NCBI RefSeq assembly: GCF_000972845.2
Contig: NC_040017.1
Location: 23,211,606 to 23,275,605 of the forward strand
DNA: 64,000 bases
DNA from: Larimichthys crocea
Taxonomy: Eukaryota > Chordata > Actinopteri > Sciaenidae
Direction: 5' to 3'
Shown piece by piece: positions 1 to 14,162 of this stretch. The first letter of the stretch is position 1; each line of letters starts with the position of its first letter. Below the pieces are notes generated by a model, which worked only from the letters and a program-made list of their open reading frames with translations, was not told the origin of the DNA and made no database searches. A program made the translations under genes and the position numbers.

Positions 1-1889
1 TGCCTTTCCCCTCGATCCGGCCCCGGCAATTGTGTGAAGTCCTCACGCCATGGCAACTGAGCTGGTATGAGTCAATCCTTTAGATAAATGCATTAATGTT
101 ATCTTCTGGGGACAACAAAATGTGAGCTGACTATAACTTTATCAGCGCAAATTGGCCACATTGTGAACCCCAACACAGCGGCTTTGACATGGAAATGAGG
201 AGTTAAGTGTGTGAGCTCTGGGCTTGGTGCCTAGTCTGCGCCACCCACAGAGAGTGCCAGAGATCACCATGGAGGTATCCAAATGTAGCAGGCGGTCATG
301 CGAAAGGCCAACGGCTACCTGGCTACTTGGAGGAATAAATTACACTCTTTAATATCCTGTGATGCAAAATGCAAAATGTCAACTGTCAACACGGCTACGG
401 TCACGTCTATAGAGTGGGAAGGATTGGTGAAGAAATGTGTGTTAGCAGGGGTTTCAGTCACAGTTGAGCTAAAAGATGAAAGCAGCAGGGAGTCATGAGA
501 TGACAGAGAGGAAACACTATGCAAACAGTGCCCTCATATGGTTCATGTCAACAACTGCATCTATGTGTTACTCCAGTGATTTAACACAGACATTAACGAG
601 GATAAAACTATCCCGAGACGTCTAGCTAAGTAATGTCTGACTCAGATATTTACTTTTTACTCCCTCATTCTTCAGACCGTTTGGAGTTGTTCCATTAACA
701 AAAAACATATTCATACACGTTTTGATGCTGTCGTTACTTTGTGTTTTTTTTTTAATGAATCATTGACTTGTGTGGTTGTTTTGGATGCAGCTCAAGAGTT
801 ATTTTTATGCAAATAGGACGCCCATTCATGATATTGACATTGGTATTTTGCTCTGATTTAGCTTTTGTCTCATGCTGGAATGTTTTTTTAAGAGGAGATC
901 CCATTTGATCTGTTTAAGAGGATGGCTTGAGGTCTTTCATGCACTGACTGGCCAAATTTTTTTTGTGTTTATGCAAGTGAACAGTCACAAAGCATCGACG
1001 TGCGTGTATATATATCAATTTTTTTTTGGTGGTATCTAGTTGTTTTTGTTACTATTTTCCTGTGAAATCAATGGGAACCTGAGCTTGAGACAGAGAAGCT
1101 ACAAACATCCATCCTCTGCCCTGTTTACATGCGCACTGTGATCTGCAGACTGTTTTAAGAAAAAAAGGGTGACAGTTTATGTGTCACTGGATATGTTCCC
1201 TCCGAAAAACATATCTGAGGGATTTATGAATGTTCATATGAGACTTTAATAGGGCAATAAAACAAGCAGGGATTAAAGGATAGTTACAACCAAGGTCAGA
1301 GTAGAGGTTGTGTGAAAAAGAGACTCTGGTGCCTTGACTTAAGATAAAGGGACGGTTCCGTAATGGGCGGCTCGGTGCTAACACACTGAAATGGGCTCTG
1401 TCAAAACACCGCCGCCTGCTCAGGGAGTGGAGGGAAAGCAGAAGTTGTTTGCATTCCTTCTGGATCTGCGTACCAATATGTGAAGTCAGTGCACTCCTAC
1501 ACTCCTTAAACCAACTATGCATTATCTCACAGTGTTGTGAAGTCAGCTGTTCAGAGCTGGCAAATATGGACCATTTTCTTTTAGACATGCAAAGTTTTCT
1601 GAACTATGCACGCATGGTTTTAAGTGTCTTTCTGACTTTATTAAATAAGTGCAATTAAATATGTGTAAATATGTACTATTATTATTATTATAACATTCAT
1701 TTACAGTTTTTTTGTTGAGCAATAAACACCGTCCTTGTTAAATAAACTAATAAAATAAAAATTAATCTAAATATCAATAATAATATAACATCTCTTCTAA
1801 TTTTTGACATTAGTTAATATGTGATTAATACCACAATGAAAGGGCAACACTGAATATTTGTGCATTATATGAAATCAATAGCAGCATAC
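1..1889. other. Probable intronic DNA left of the acidic exon
   Basis: No coding exon was recognised on either strand. Because the exon at 1890-2831 ends in a splice donor facing left, this stretch is most likely intron of that minus-strand gene, which continues outside the window. It is AT-rich with short T and A runs; the ORFs present are short and have no recognisable domain. Confidence 0.4.
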
Positions 1890-2831
1890 CTCCTTACTGC
1901 TGCCTTCTTCCTCTGCTTCATAACCACACTTTGTGGCCGTGTGATCGATTTCTGGCCGGGCCCCCACAGCGCCTCTCCTCTTCGGTTTGTCTTTGCTCCT
2001 TTGTCTGTGATTGACGAGCAGATCTCTACTCTGAGGCAGCTCTGGGAACACATCGTCGTCGTCGTCATCACCATCACCATCGCCATCATCGTGATCATCC
2101 TCCTCCTCCTCCGGTGAAGACTCTCCTTCGTCCGAGCTCTCATTGACAAAAGCATGGCTGTTGGTTCCGGATGGAAAGGTGTAGTGTGAGAAGGTGATGG
2201 AGCTCGGTTTGTGCTTCACAATGCGTGGGAGATCTAGGCATCTCCGGCCTGAATCAGGAGCAGCTGCAGGGACAAGGATGGGGTCCTGTGGAGGCCTAAA
2301 GTCGTGGCCATTTGAGACAGGTTCTAACCTCTCATAGTCTGTTTTTACACCTCCAGAGTTCAAGTCCGCTGCCTGACCAGAATCATTCTGAACCCCATGA
2401 TCTGACTGACCTTCTGCGACAGGATCAGGAAGAGGAACGTTACCACAGCAGCTGTCGTTAGATGTAGGTGATGTGAACACAATACCTGCTTCATGAAGAT
2501 GAACTGATGAGCCCAGTGGACTTTGGTCCGGGGGTGCTTCATCAGAAATTACTGACACTTGTTCCGGCTCCTGTAAGCACACAGCTTCCAAAACTTCAGT
2601 GTTGTTTTGACTGACAAGAAGAAAACTCTTCCTCAGCTTGTGTACGTCCTCGTCTGGCTCCAACGGCAAGCTTTGGGCTTCAGGGAGACAATCATCCCCT
2701 CCGTGGTCCGCTGAGCCGCTATCCCAGACAGTAGAGATTTCTGAGGTCAGCTCCTGTGTTGCAATTTTTTGTAATCCTGAAGCTGTCCAAGACTGATTAC
2801 CCTCCAAATTCACCACAGGTGGAATCTCCAT
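1890..2831 (-). CDS. Long disordered acidic coding exon of an unidentified gene (partial)
   Basis: I do not recognise this gene. The exon encodes 314 residues from a Met at 2831 and ends in a consensus donor (GGAG|GTATGC, intron from 1889 downward), so the protein continues past the left edge. The sequence is low-complexity and rich in Ser, Pro, Asp and Glu, with no visible enzyme motif. Near residues 245-265 there is an Asp/Glu/Gly acidic run encoded by trinucleotide repeats (about 2045-2115), followed by a basic patch (KDKPKRR). It looks like the unstructured N-terminal exon of a large signalling or scaffold protein. The long N-terminal exon of dlc1 is one candidate, because human DLC1 neighbours TRMT9B, but I found no sequence match and the relative orientation differs. 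Length, clean frame and donor support it being real coding sequence. Confidence 0.55.
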
Positions 2832-2843
2832 TATTATTTTATT

Positions 2844-2909
2844 CTACAGTTTCTCATAATTCAAAACATAAATCCACAGATACTTGTGCTTGATGTATCG
2901 GATGGCCAT
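2844..2909 (-). promoter_or_regulatory. 21-codon upstream ORF in the leader of the acidic-exon gene
   Basis: A strong acceptor (pyrimidine tract ending TTCCAG) opens an exon at 2950 that runs into the coding exon. Between them an ATG with an A-rich context at 2909 starts a 21-residue ORF that stops at 2844, 12 nt before the presumed main ATG at 2831. It would act as an upstream ORF if the transcript starts further upstream, which is not shown. Confidence 0.4.
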
Positions 2910-3058
2910 TTTTTATCCAAGTTGTTCAGTCAAACCACACAGCAGACAACCTGGAATAAACAGAAACGAAAATATGTGAATGGCATGTAGCACATCTGAC
3001 AAGCACAGAGAGAGATGAGCATTATTTCCAAAGACAAAACAAGATGGACTATACATAC

Positions 3059-3205
3059 TTCTTTGAGTGTTACCACATCTCTGCGTCCTGTGATGATCAA
3101 AGTTTTGGTATCCAACCAGAGTTTTATGTAAAAGTGTTTAAATCCAGGTATGAGCAGCTCTGACTGCGTGCCACCCCACGAGAGGTTTGCTGTGAAATTC
3201 AACAT
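3059..3205 (-). other. Possible upstream exon of the same gene
   Basis: An open stretch of about 49 codons (MLNFTANLSW... to ...TLKE) ends at a strong donor (AAAGAA|GTATGT). Joined to the acceptor at 2950 it meets a stop after a few codons, so it is more likely leader sequence or an alternative 5' exon. No homologue is recognised. Confidence 0.25.
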
Positions 3206-3784
3206 CTGGCTCAGGCTGGGCTGTTCAAGTCTGGATCTGTTTCACACACGATCATGGTGACATCACTGCACAGAGGAATCCGACTGCTCTTCCCCAGTTG
3301 GTGATTTACTACGCTTCACACCATTCATCAGGGCAGAAGATGCCCCTGGTCGAACCGTGGTTAACATCCCACTCACCCCTTCATTAAGCCCTTCTCTAAA
3401 ACACACGTTTGACAGGTCAGAGTCATCCAAAATACACACGGAAAAACAAGCCTTATTGTGCAGCTACAGATGATTATCATCTTGTTCAATCGACCACAAA
3501 CTTTCCTCAGAGGACATTTTTTAGATGGGAAACTTTCCAACAGATATAACTTCCACACACACGCCCGTTCCGACCAATAGACCTGTATAGACCTCTCATG
3601 TTTTAACAATAGACTCGATTGTATAAATGTTAAATAACTTATTTTGGCGTAAGTAAAATTCACAACGCAAAGCTGCTCAGAGTTCATTTATGTAACCTGA
3701 CTTTTGCTCACACTGTTTCTGTGAGAGAGCTGCAGTTGGCAGCACCTTTATCATGGCCTTGAGACACTTGACACACACCCACGT

Positions 3785-3808
3785 ACACACACACACACAC
3801 ACACACAC
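3785..3808. repeat. (CA)n microsatellite
   Basis: About 12 uninterrupted CA units, read directly from the sequence. Confidence 0.95.
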
Positions 3809-6800
3809 GCAAATATGCATACATGCTCATTTACTTTTAGGACACAAGCAGATAAAACGACCTCAGACACGGACAAAATCTAACTCCGAAGATACTTTTT
3901 ATAAGTCAGACACAACGAAAGCTGCACACAGTATGCATGTGTTCACAATCCCATACAGCAAGATTAATTACTAAGTAAATTAAGTGCTGTATAGCACCCT
4001 CTCTTAAACCTGTCCCTACATGGTGAATATGAAGCAAGCGTACAGGAGATTAGGGTTCCTTCCAAGAAACCCCTCTTTTAAAAAAACACTCTGCAAAGAA
4101 GGTCTCATTATTCTCAGATGAATGCAGAGCAGATTTAAATAGAGGGAAGAAGTCACAGAGTGAAAATGAACTGAGACTTAGCAAGACCACAACTTATTTA
4201 GAGGAGTGAAGAAAAAAAAAAGAGCATCCAGCGTTGGAGAATTTTCAACCCCGAAACATCCTGAACAAGTCCTCTCATGTAGAAACAACCTATAGTATAA
4301 CTTTCTCCACTCAGCCAATGAGGATTAGCAAGGAGGGAAAGAAAGAGTTGTCATTTGTTTCTCCATCATAAACAGATGCCAGTCATCACTGAGTCAGATT
4401 CTCGGGAAAGCAGAAAAAAACAAAACAGACTTACCTGCTGGAAAAAAACACTGTCTGTGTTGCCCAAGCAGTGTCACTGAGATCATGGCAAAACAGTGGC
4501 ACTGAGGCTGGTTCCTGTAGGAGCAGAGAGTTGGACGGCCCCTTGCAGAGCCACACTTATGTCCCCATAGGCCTGTTCTGCTAAAAGGCAAGCTTATCAT
4601 CACAACTATCACCCCCCCTCCTCTTGTATTTCCCTGGGGTGGGCTGCAGGAGTGTTCAGTGTGCAGTGACTAAACCATTCAGAATATGCGTAAGAGCAGG
4701 GAGAATGTGTACTTGTTGGTAGATGGAAAGAGGAGGAGAAAGGAGACAGGGAGAGAGGGGGGGAGGTGTAAAAGAGGGAGGGTGGTGGAGGGAGCAGCGG
4801 TGGTTGGCACTGTAAAAGAACAAGGTGAAATGGGTTTGCGGCTCTCACAAAACAGGCCGTGAGGAATGGCTAACTTCACCGGCCCGAGCTGTACAGGAGC
4901 AAGATGAACCGCGGCTGTGACCTATGGCTTCAAAACACCGGGCTGAGGAATGCTTTCAAGTCAAAGGGGAAGGCTGTGAAGCACCATGATTTACTGAGGC
5001 ATATTACACATAGATTAAGATGATGATCTCAATGAGAGGATTTGATGCTGAACTGAAACCATAAGCATGTTTCCTCAAGTTTTTATTTGACACTTAATGC
5101 AGAAGAACTGCCAGTTATGAGACAGCGAGCCAATTTGTGGTGCAGGAGTCACATTATAAATCATAAATCATGAGCGGACAGGATTCTTAATTGTACACTA
5201 AGGCAAAAAAATCGCTCATTATAAATAGCTGATCCACATTTTTTTGGTGTCCTAAATGAGCAAGAATTCACTTAAACAAGCAGGGAATAATCAACAAGTT
5301 AAATATGTTCCTTCTTCATTTTCAAATCCTGCATTCATCCTTTGAGAAATATGTGTGTGTACTGTATATATGTATACATATATGATGGGTGGAACAGAAG
5401 CTACAGGCGAGTTCTTTTTGACGTGAATGATAAACAAAAGCAAAATCACAGTGCAAAAATAACAACACCATCTTGGAAATTTCAGCCAAAGACATTCCTC
5501 GGTAAACAATAGTCCTCTTGTGACTCAGTGTGCGTTAAAAATGCATGTAGGAAGTGCCAAGTATACCACATATAGGAGCTGTGGGAGTGAAAGTGAGAGA
5601 TGAGCATGGAGGGTAAACATGAAAGGGGCATGTCTGAGCGTTTGCTTGTTCATTGGCTGAGGACTTGTTGTTTATGCAGCTCCTGGGCTCCCTGATAGGA
5701 CAGAAGTGTTGCAGAAAGAATTTCTGAGTTCACCCTCTCAGAGTTGTCCTTGACTTTATACCACAGAGAAGTGGAGGGGTGCTTTATTTATACATTCATT
5801 TGTTTATCCACTCATTCATTCAGTGTCCTCACCAGGAGTGGGTGAGGTGGTGAAGCCATGGCCACAAAATAACGTTTGGACTCAGTTTGACCTCTGGCCA
5901 GAGGGAAGAAAATGAGCGCTGACTGACTTCTCTCATTCATAAAACACTTTGCAAAATGCCCGTGGCTGTCATTCTCTCTGAGTGATGTTTCAAAGCTTCC
6001 TCCAGTTTTTTTTTTTTACAAGTCATCCGCACACTCTTTTAATTAGAACACCATCAATGAGGCTCTTGTCTCTCTTTAAACTGACTTCTGTACATGCATA
6101 TTAACAACATGCAGAACAAAGGGTGTTTTAAAAACTAAAATTCAGACACAGATCACGAAACATATATTCTGTTGTATATCTGTGAATGTTCAGAAAGCCA
6201 TGTTCAGCACAGCAGCCACTAAATCTACTGTTTGACCGCTGAGATAAGGTATGTGTGCAAACTTAATGTTTCCTGATGGTTTGTTCACATTGAGTGACAT
6301 TCCTGATGTCCTTGTTGGGTATCTGTGTTTACACTTCCCCTATTCTGTATCTGAACTGTTCATTGCAAAGGTTACAGGAGGCACACACGAGGTTTGGCCT
6401 TTACCAGCTACTAATCATAAAAGTAAAGTAGGAAATGTTTCTGGAAACCAAGCTCTTTTAAATTAGTTAAAACTAAAAACCAAAAGATATAATTTTACAA
6501 GTATTCCTGATACGGACAAAGTGTGGCGGACAATGTGCTCTGGTCTTGTTTACTCCATCTGAGAAAGGTAACAAAAGCGTGCAGGTGCAAATAGTGGAAG
6601 TGAGACAGAAAGAGAAAGAAAATGTGTTTCTCCCTCGTGTCGCCTCTTACAGTAGAAAAAAAACATCAACTTGAACAATTGGCTGCACTTAATGAATAAC
6701 AGCCTTTTCTCTGCCTGGTCTATCTGAGCCGTGGAGGTGAACAGTCCAAGGCCAGAGGGAGTGAAAACAGCTCAGCTCAAACACAGCTGGATGTTCTCAC

Positions 6801-7558
6801 ATGGCCCTTTGCTCTATTGGAAATAAAGAAGAAACAACAGCCTTGTTTGTGGCACTGCAAAAAGAACTGACTTTTCTTCTGCAGGGAGCAGGACGAGGAC
6901 ATGAAAGACAGTACAGCCGTTGTGTATTTAAAGAGGTCACTTTACAGCAAACTGTCTCTGTGCTTCATGTGTCATGTTTGATCGACTGTCACCACCATGA
7001 CTGGTTTTTGCTCTGGAGTTGGCAGTTTATTCGCACTCTCCTTTACGCTTTACCGAGTTCAAAATCTCTCTTTTATATTAAAAATCATGTGCTGGTGCTA
7101 TGTTACTATGACTTTTAAGGATAAGACTGTGAGGCTGGGTTGTGCTTTGAGCTGAATACCAATGTCAGCATGCCAACATGATCACAATAATAACACATAA
7201 TGATGTTTAGCAGCTATAATGTTTACCATGTTTGCCATCTACAGTGTTACCATGGTACAAGTACACCTGAGGATGATGGGAACAATCTTTATTTTCATAT
7301 TTGTTTGCACTAATCATCCTGTTCGTCCTTACTGTAGTTTTAGTCGTCTGCAAATGTGTGATTTGTGATTTTAGGTTATATAAAAGACACAGTTAATACT
7401 TAGATTTAAATGGCATGATCCTAAAAAGCAACATTCTAGTGGTCGAGTAGTCTTTAACTTTGACTACAGTCATATGTAGAGCTGTGATGATTTAAATGGA
7501 AACAAGACAAGGTTTCCTGCTGCAGATCACCGCTATGACAACTATGTCAAGACAGGAC

Positions 7559-7561
<3 letters not shown>

Positions 7562-7603
<42 letters not shown>
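7562..7603. repeat. (GT)n microsatellite
   Basis: About 21 GT units followed by a G-rich segment. ORFs across it consist of Cys-Val runs and are spurious. Confidence 0.95.
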
Positions 7604-7605
<2 letters not shown>

Positions 7606-10600
7606 GTGGGGGGTGGGGGGAGTGGACTGGCTGCCAAAGCAAACTTCCATGGAAGGCAGACATACCAAGGCCTGGACGCAGATCCTCAGCAGGCGGAGAA
7701 GCTCAGTGCCAACCCCTCCAGAAAGAAGCGAATGTGAGTGTAAGAGGATATTACTGTTTGTTTTTTGGCTGATTTACAGAGTGATAAGAATGATTATTTT
7801 CCAGTGTGTCCAGTTGTGACAGAGTTCACGACCTATTCACTAAAGAATTGCAACACCTGAGGGCACCAAACAACTTTTTTCAACAAAGCATTAATCTCAA
7901 ACCAGACTATAAATATACACTCACTTTTACAGACACTTTAACCTTTTAAACACATTTGTTTCTTTTTAGGAATCTCTTCTGGCCTGTTCCCGTTTCAGAC
8001 TTTGAAAAATATGACAGATTGACACAGGAAACATACTGACTCAAGCTTGTGCAAGAAGTTTCAGCCCTCAAGAAGTGCAGCTGCCTGATTCGCTGTAAAA
8101 AATACTGTAAAAACATCTCAATGCTGCAAATCAACTGCAGTTTTTAGATTAACTTACAGTTTTAAATATGAGCTTCTGAAAAAACTTTTTAGTACACATG
8201 AATGTTTAAATGTTTATCTTTTACTCTCTAGCCTAATTGTGTTACATTCACTTTGGATCTACTGAAGACAACAAGGTCTAAAAATGCTGTCGCCTATGGG
8301 AAATGTAGGAGCTTTAGAGTTTGACCTATATAGTTAATAAAAGTTAGGATATTTCGGCTTCTAGTGCAACAATTTTGACATTTCAAAACACTTTAAACTA
8401 CCAAAATAAGATGAAAAAAACTCTGCTACACATCCCACTAAAGTACCAAGTAAGACTTCAACTATATCTATGCTTATATACTGACAGGAGAACCTGTGGA
8501 TGTGTTGTCATCAGTAATGTGTGATTACCTCATTACACCAATACATGATACAATGATGAATATATACATTATTAAACATATAATCTGATATGGGTGAGAG
8601 ATTCAGTGTCTCACTGATAAATCATTGTAAACAGTTACTGTATATCCAGCCACTGAATGGTTTATGGCTTCACGAGAATGTTTTACAGTGTACGAGGAGA
8701 AACACATTCTGCGCTGTCATTTCACTTGCTGTCTCTTCTCCTCCTCTTCCCCTTATCAGCAGTATCAACACGGCTGTCAAGACGGGGCAGACGTTCTGAA
8801 GTGCCTGTGGTCTTCACATGGCACAGTGAGATTACAGTGAAGGGAGCAGGATGGAGCCAGCTGTGTTGCTGAAACATGTGGCTGTATGGTTGCAGGTCTG
8901 ACTGCCAGCAACGCAACGTGTTATTGCTGCACAGAACAAGCACCAGTTTGTTATAAGCACAAGACTGACAGGGTTAAATTACATGGACGGTATGGAAAAT
9001 TATTAACTTGTATCTGCTCCATTTGCTGCATTTATACCTAAGGACAGTATGTGTAAAAAAGCATGAAAATATATATATTCTGTTTGTTTTGTTATGCTGC
9101 ATGCCACCCTCTTATGTAACACGAACCATACCCAGCTGTGGAAAACAGGCGAGTACAATACGAAAAGTAAACATCATTAGAAAACATTCCAGCAATACCA
9201 CAGTCTGACTCAATATCTGTGCAGCTTTTCGACTCCCCTACGGATTCCCAGCATACCACAGATCATGGGCAGATGTTCTGCATTATCACTTCTCTCTGCA
9301 GTCTCACTTTGTCTCTATCCTCAGAGCTGATCAGATCCCCACAGAGTGGTTAGGGATACAAAGATAACGCCCTCCATGTTCCCACTGATCGTGTCAGAGG
9401 TTGCTTAAATTCAATATTTAGTTTTTTTTTACCACAAGCAGACTGCTCCTTTTAACGCTGATCTTGATTTTCAGGACAGAGCATCTGAAAGGTGAACAAA
9501 TGGGACGATCATTGAGATGAGAAATTCACTCATCTATAATGAAGCTAAGACTTGGTGTGCATGGAGTCGAAATACTTTCCTGGGAAAATGACTAATTTGG
9601 GTAACAAATACAAAGAGGACGTACTTCACGTTATTGTGCTGAATCTGATGTGAGACTCACAGTAGAACAGTGAGTTTGCATGCAAAGTGGTCGACACGCC
9701 CAAATGAAACATCTGTGGTATCATCATCATCTAAAGTATGGACGGGAAATCACACATATTGTTCAATTAAGTCGAATCCCACCTGCTCCTATAACACCCC
9801 ACGAGAGCCATTATTTTTGACAGCTAACAGATGTGAATGTACATTGATAATTGGGTTGGAAAAGACAGGCAGACATTTCGTTGATAAAACAGCCCCGGAT
9901 ACTGTAATCAAAGTAATTTGTGCAAAAGCAGCGAGTAATTAGCATGGAGGTTCCCGCGGTGTACTTACATTTTGAAAACGCTGGTTAATCTGATTTATTC
10001 GGACAGAATTTTGTCAAACTTAAACTGAAAGGCTGACCCAGAAACTTTATATCAAACACCGCAGGAGCATTGCTCCCATTCAAAACGTGAAGTACCAGTG
10101 TTTCGGATTCAGTGGCAAAGCAGTTGATGATTGCAATCTCCTCTCTTCACCTCTCTCCTCTGGCCTAGATGGCCGCCAAATGCGTGAAAGGCCCCCAGTG
10201 TTTAGTTTGTTCGTTCTGAACTTCTGTAGAAACATGGTGGTTCAACATGATGGACCCCATAGAAGAGGACCTGTGGTGTCTGTACATATTTTTAGGTAAC
10301 ACAAATATTACAACTTATCTGTATATTCTGTAAATCTTACACACTGGCCCGTTAAGTCATAAACTACTAAAACACAACAGTACACTTGTTAGACTGTGAG
10401 GAAATGTCTGATCTCACAAAACACTTTGGCCCTGCCTCTCTTCATGACATCTTGCTGTTTTATCTGCTCACACTTTAGCACTTTCTGACAACACATGCGG
10501 CCAGCAGCAACCACTGTTTACCACACAGCAGCCACACTACAAGATGCCAAAACTTAGTTAACAGCTGTAAAGACATTCCCAAACACTGAGCCATGCCAGA

Positions 10601-12374
10601 GAGTAGGAAGAAGATGTCAGTTCCTGTGATAATGAGGGGAAATGAAAACAATGACTGAAATGATGGTAAATTATACTGCTGCACAATGATTTCACAGCTC
10701 CAGCATGTATATGATTATAGGAGGACAGGGGGTGCATCAGGGGTGAATTAGCTCTGGCTTTTCCATGTGACCAGGGGATTGCCTCGGAGGGACGAGGCGG
10801 CAGGCCGTCACCATCACACACAGAAAGCAGCTACAAATTAATTCACTCCAACAACAACCCCTGTCCTCACCTGCTGCAACACGCTCCGCCAGCACTCGCA
10901 ATCAACCAGCGAATTCCTTCCGCTTTGAGTTGTGAGGTGGAGGTGAAGGACTGGGGGGTTTGTGGGCTCAGCGTTGTGGCTGTGATGTTGTGTAATTGAC
11001 AGGTATGTTTGAATCCACTGTCTGATGCAAACCTCACAACGCCCACTCCCCTACTCAGGTCGGACAACAAACACGTCTGCTTCCAGGAACGTGAAAATAC
11101 ATGCCGAAGATGGCAGGGCCATTTAGAGATGACGGGGTTATTCATCCAGTTAAACACACATTGCGTGCAGTAAATCATTGATCCATCATGTGTGAATCAA
11201 AGACAATACATATGGTCCAAGTCGGTGTGGCTTTATTGGTTGAACAAACTACTATGAAACCAAGAAAACAACCTGGTGACCCCTGAAATAATTTCACTGT
11301 AATTTACAACAACACAATGCTGAGAGTAAGACACACTGTATTCAGAGGCTGAATTAAGTCGGCCTGCTATTATTTTGCCCGATGAGAGACGGGGGAGTCA
11401 GATCAAAGCTGAGCAGTTGTCAGCTTCTTCTTTTGTCTCTGCCAAGAATGAGACAGAGCTGCGAGGTTTTGAGCACAGCTGCCCTGAAGCAGACTCACAG
11501 CTGACTGTCAGCTGGGCTTTCTCTTCCAGTACTGCAAAATAACGGGAAAAATGGCCCAACAAATTATGTATACTTGTGATTTTGTTGACCATTTTCAAAT
11601 GCTTTATTCTTTTTGTTAATTTTTTTTTTTTTTATATTATTTTATCTGCTGTTCAAGGCTGCCCCTGACAAGACAAGGCACTTGTTTGACTTGTGTCAAT
11701 GTTTTCACTTTATTATACAATGTTATTTTATTATTGCTGTTTACATGTGGGCTGATTAGAAGGGTCTGCAGTGAGCTGAAAACTATGAGTTGAATAATGA
11801 TAATAATGGTTCCAATTACTCCAATTGTGAATATTTATTTCCTGCAAATAGACTGTGGTGGATTGTTTTTTTTGTTTTTTAACCATTTTATAGTCCCAAA
11901 CTTTAAGGTGAGTTAGGATAGATGAATCTATAATTAGATGCCTCTATTCTGGACCCCACAACAAAAATGGATGCAGATTAGATTTCTATACTATATGAAA
12001 CTGATGCCTGGAACAGTAGAAAGGTACTACCAAAGCCGTGGTGGTCCTTTAAAAAGATGAGATGAAATTTAGAGACGAATATCTTATGTGTATGAATTAA
12101 TAAATTTTCATCTGCTGCCCAAAGCAAACAACCTCTCTTCAGGATAGCCGGAGTCTATGGAAAGTGAACCCCTTCTCCTCCTTCCTCTCTCCCATTTGAA
12201 ATGCTGTTAACAAGGCTGACAGAAGTAATTGATTTTACCTCTCTAATCTCCTCTCTCTATTATGAGGAGATTCTATCTGCACCTGGGCATAAGCTCTCAT
12301 CTTTTTTTATTATTGGCTGTGGAGTACACTTGCGCCCAGTGGGGGGATGCACTAATCCCCATCCACCACGTCTC

Positions 12375-12436
12375 ATCACACACACACACACACACACACA
12401 ACACACACACACACACACACACACACCACACACACA
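12375..12436. repeat. (CA)n microsatellite, copy 1 allele
   Basis: Interrupted (CA)n tract of about 60 bp. The corresponding tract in copy 2 (about 19837-19870) is much shorter, as expected for two alleles or a mis-sequenced repeat. Confidence 0.95.
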
Positions 12437-12984
12437 GTAACACACAAAGACATTCATGAGCGCGACCCCTCAGCATACCCAGCAGTGCCTTGAGCAGCCT
12501 GCCGGCGATGTAAAGGCTAACAACCAGACACAAAGTATCTGATCAAAGGCCCTTTACTACAGTGAAAACAAAACTATGATTTCTTCAAGCTAAAGAAAAC
12601 ACAATTTGCATGATAAAAAAAAAAAAATGTAAAAAATGCAATTCTAAAAAGTTCTGGAGATATTAAAATGCAAAAAAAACTCTGTCCCTTTAAGCTGTAA
12701 CCCGTGGGAGTGAAGTAAACCTCTCAGACTCAGACTCACGATTTTAGTGTGACACCATAAACGATCCTCTGCCACTGTGATGAACCACCTCGCCACAGCG
12801 CTCTTTGGACTGACAGGGTGGGAGTTGACTGTGAAGGTTGCAGGGAGGACACAGGAAGGAGTGGATAAAGAAGGTCAGCGAACAGACAAACATCAGAGAG
12901 GAATCTGGCGAATGGAGAGAAAAACAACCCTCATAGATAATGTACTAGTTAATTTCTTTTTCTTACAAATGATAATACAGTATA

Positions 12985-13560
12985 ACAATGTGAGGGAATG
13001 GTTGAACCTTTGAAAAATGTACTGAATTTCAGAATATTTTAGTTTTTGATATAACTGTATTGAGGTGTGTTTTGGGGATCCTGCTGTAGTATGATCCTTC
13101 TCCAGTGCAGGAAAAACATCCCCAGACTTGAATATTCCCACCGCGTGTTTCACTGTGGGTTTGATCTCATTCTCTCACCTGTTCGTCTCCTCACATACAC
13201 CCTCCTGTTACTGCCATAAATTTCAAACTTGGTTCATCAGTAGGACTTTTTTCCAGTGTGAAATTGTTGTTGGTATTTCTGAGCCCATCCCAAGTGTTTG
13301 GCTTTATTCCCCCTCCTATGAAGTGGTTTATAAACTGCTTCTCGTCTGCCTTCTTTTAACAGCACTCTTTTCTGATCGGAGTCTTGTCCTCTTGATTTAG
13401 CAATTCTGTTTGATGAAGCTGGTTTCTATCTTCAGGGAACAAAGATCGATGTATTGATTTTAGTGGTGTGGTCACTTTTTAAATCAGGCTGATCGTGCTT
13501 TGGATACACAGATCCAGTTTCTACAAAGTGTTTTAGAGTTCCTGAAACATGATTTGAGAA
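12985..13560 (-). mobile_element. Decayed Tc1-like transposase fragment (copy 1)
   Basis: This is the counterpart of the element at 20440-21020. On the minus strand the sequence around 13085-13160 retains the Tc1-type transposase signature seen more clearly in copy 2 (VKHGGG followed by VWGCFS). The rest is interrupted by stops and indels. No terminal inverted repeats were identified, so the limits are approximate. Confidence 0.6.
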
Positions 13561-14162
13561 AGAACCTCTTTGCTTAGAAAAACTTCAAACTTCTAGGTTT
13601 GCGTGAAAATATTAGACAAACTTTCAGACCAAACAATATATAAAAGGTATTATATCTCAGGTACAATGCATTATTATAATAACAGTACTAGACATTATAT
13701 AACCTACAGAATAAACAGCTGTGGCATGACATACATACAGCGTAAAGAGATCGATGCAGTGTTCATCTTAGTGATAGATGTACTAGGTCTCGGAGGCTTT
13801 GGAAAGTCAGAAATAGAGGAAAGGTACAGCTAGCTTCTACTAAATTGTAAAGTGAAAATATCAGAAAAGTACAAAAGTACAACATCACAATAACCAAGTA
13901 CCAAAAAGTTATCAGCATGCAGACTGTTTTTATTCTGAAAATGAATATATTGTTGAATATTAATCACTTAAGTTGTCAGCTGATAAAGGTTGAGCTAATC
14001 TCCACAATAATACTCATAATCATAGTTCATATATGTGAATAATAATCTTCAACATGTCTTACTGATGTTTGACCATCATGCTGCACATGCGCAGTGTTCA
14101 GCCCAGGTCAATAGATGGTGCTAATCGTCCATGTAACCCACTGTGCGCTATATTTTCACTCC

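Larger units (their letters stand above)
3206..9514. other. Intergenic or intronic DNA without a recognisable gene
   Basis: No ORF here has coding character. The stretch holds two dinucleotide microsatellites (about 3785 and 7562), a purine-rich tract near 4725-4800, and AT-rich unique-looking sequence. Conserved noncoding elements could be present but cannot be judged from a single sequence. Confidence 0.5.

Noticed and set aside
1860..2117. Plus-strand ORF ending in a hydrophobic run
   Set aside because: It is antisense to the acidic exon; the hydrophobic run is the complement of the Asp/Glu codons.
12201..12533. ORFs on both strands across the CA repeat
   Set aside because: His-Thr and Cys-Val runs translated from a microsatellite.
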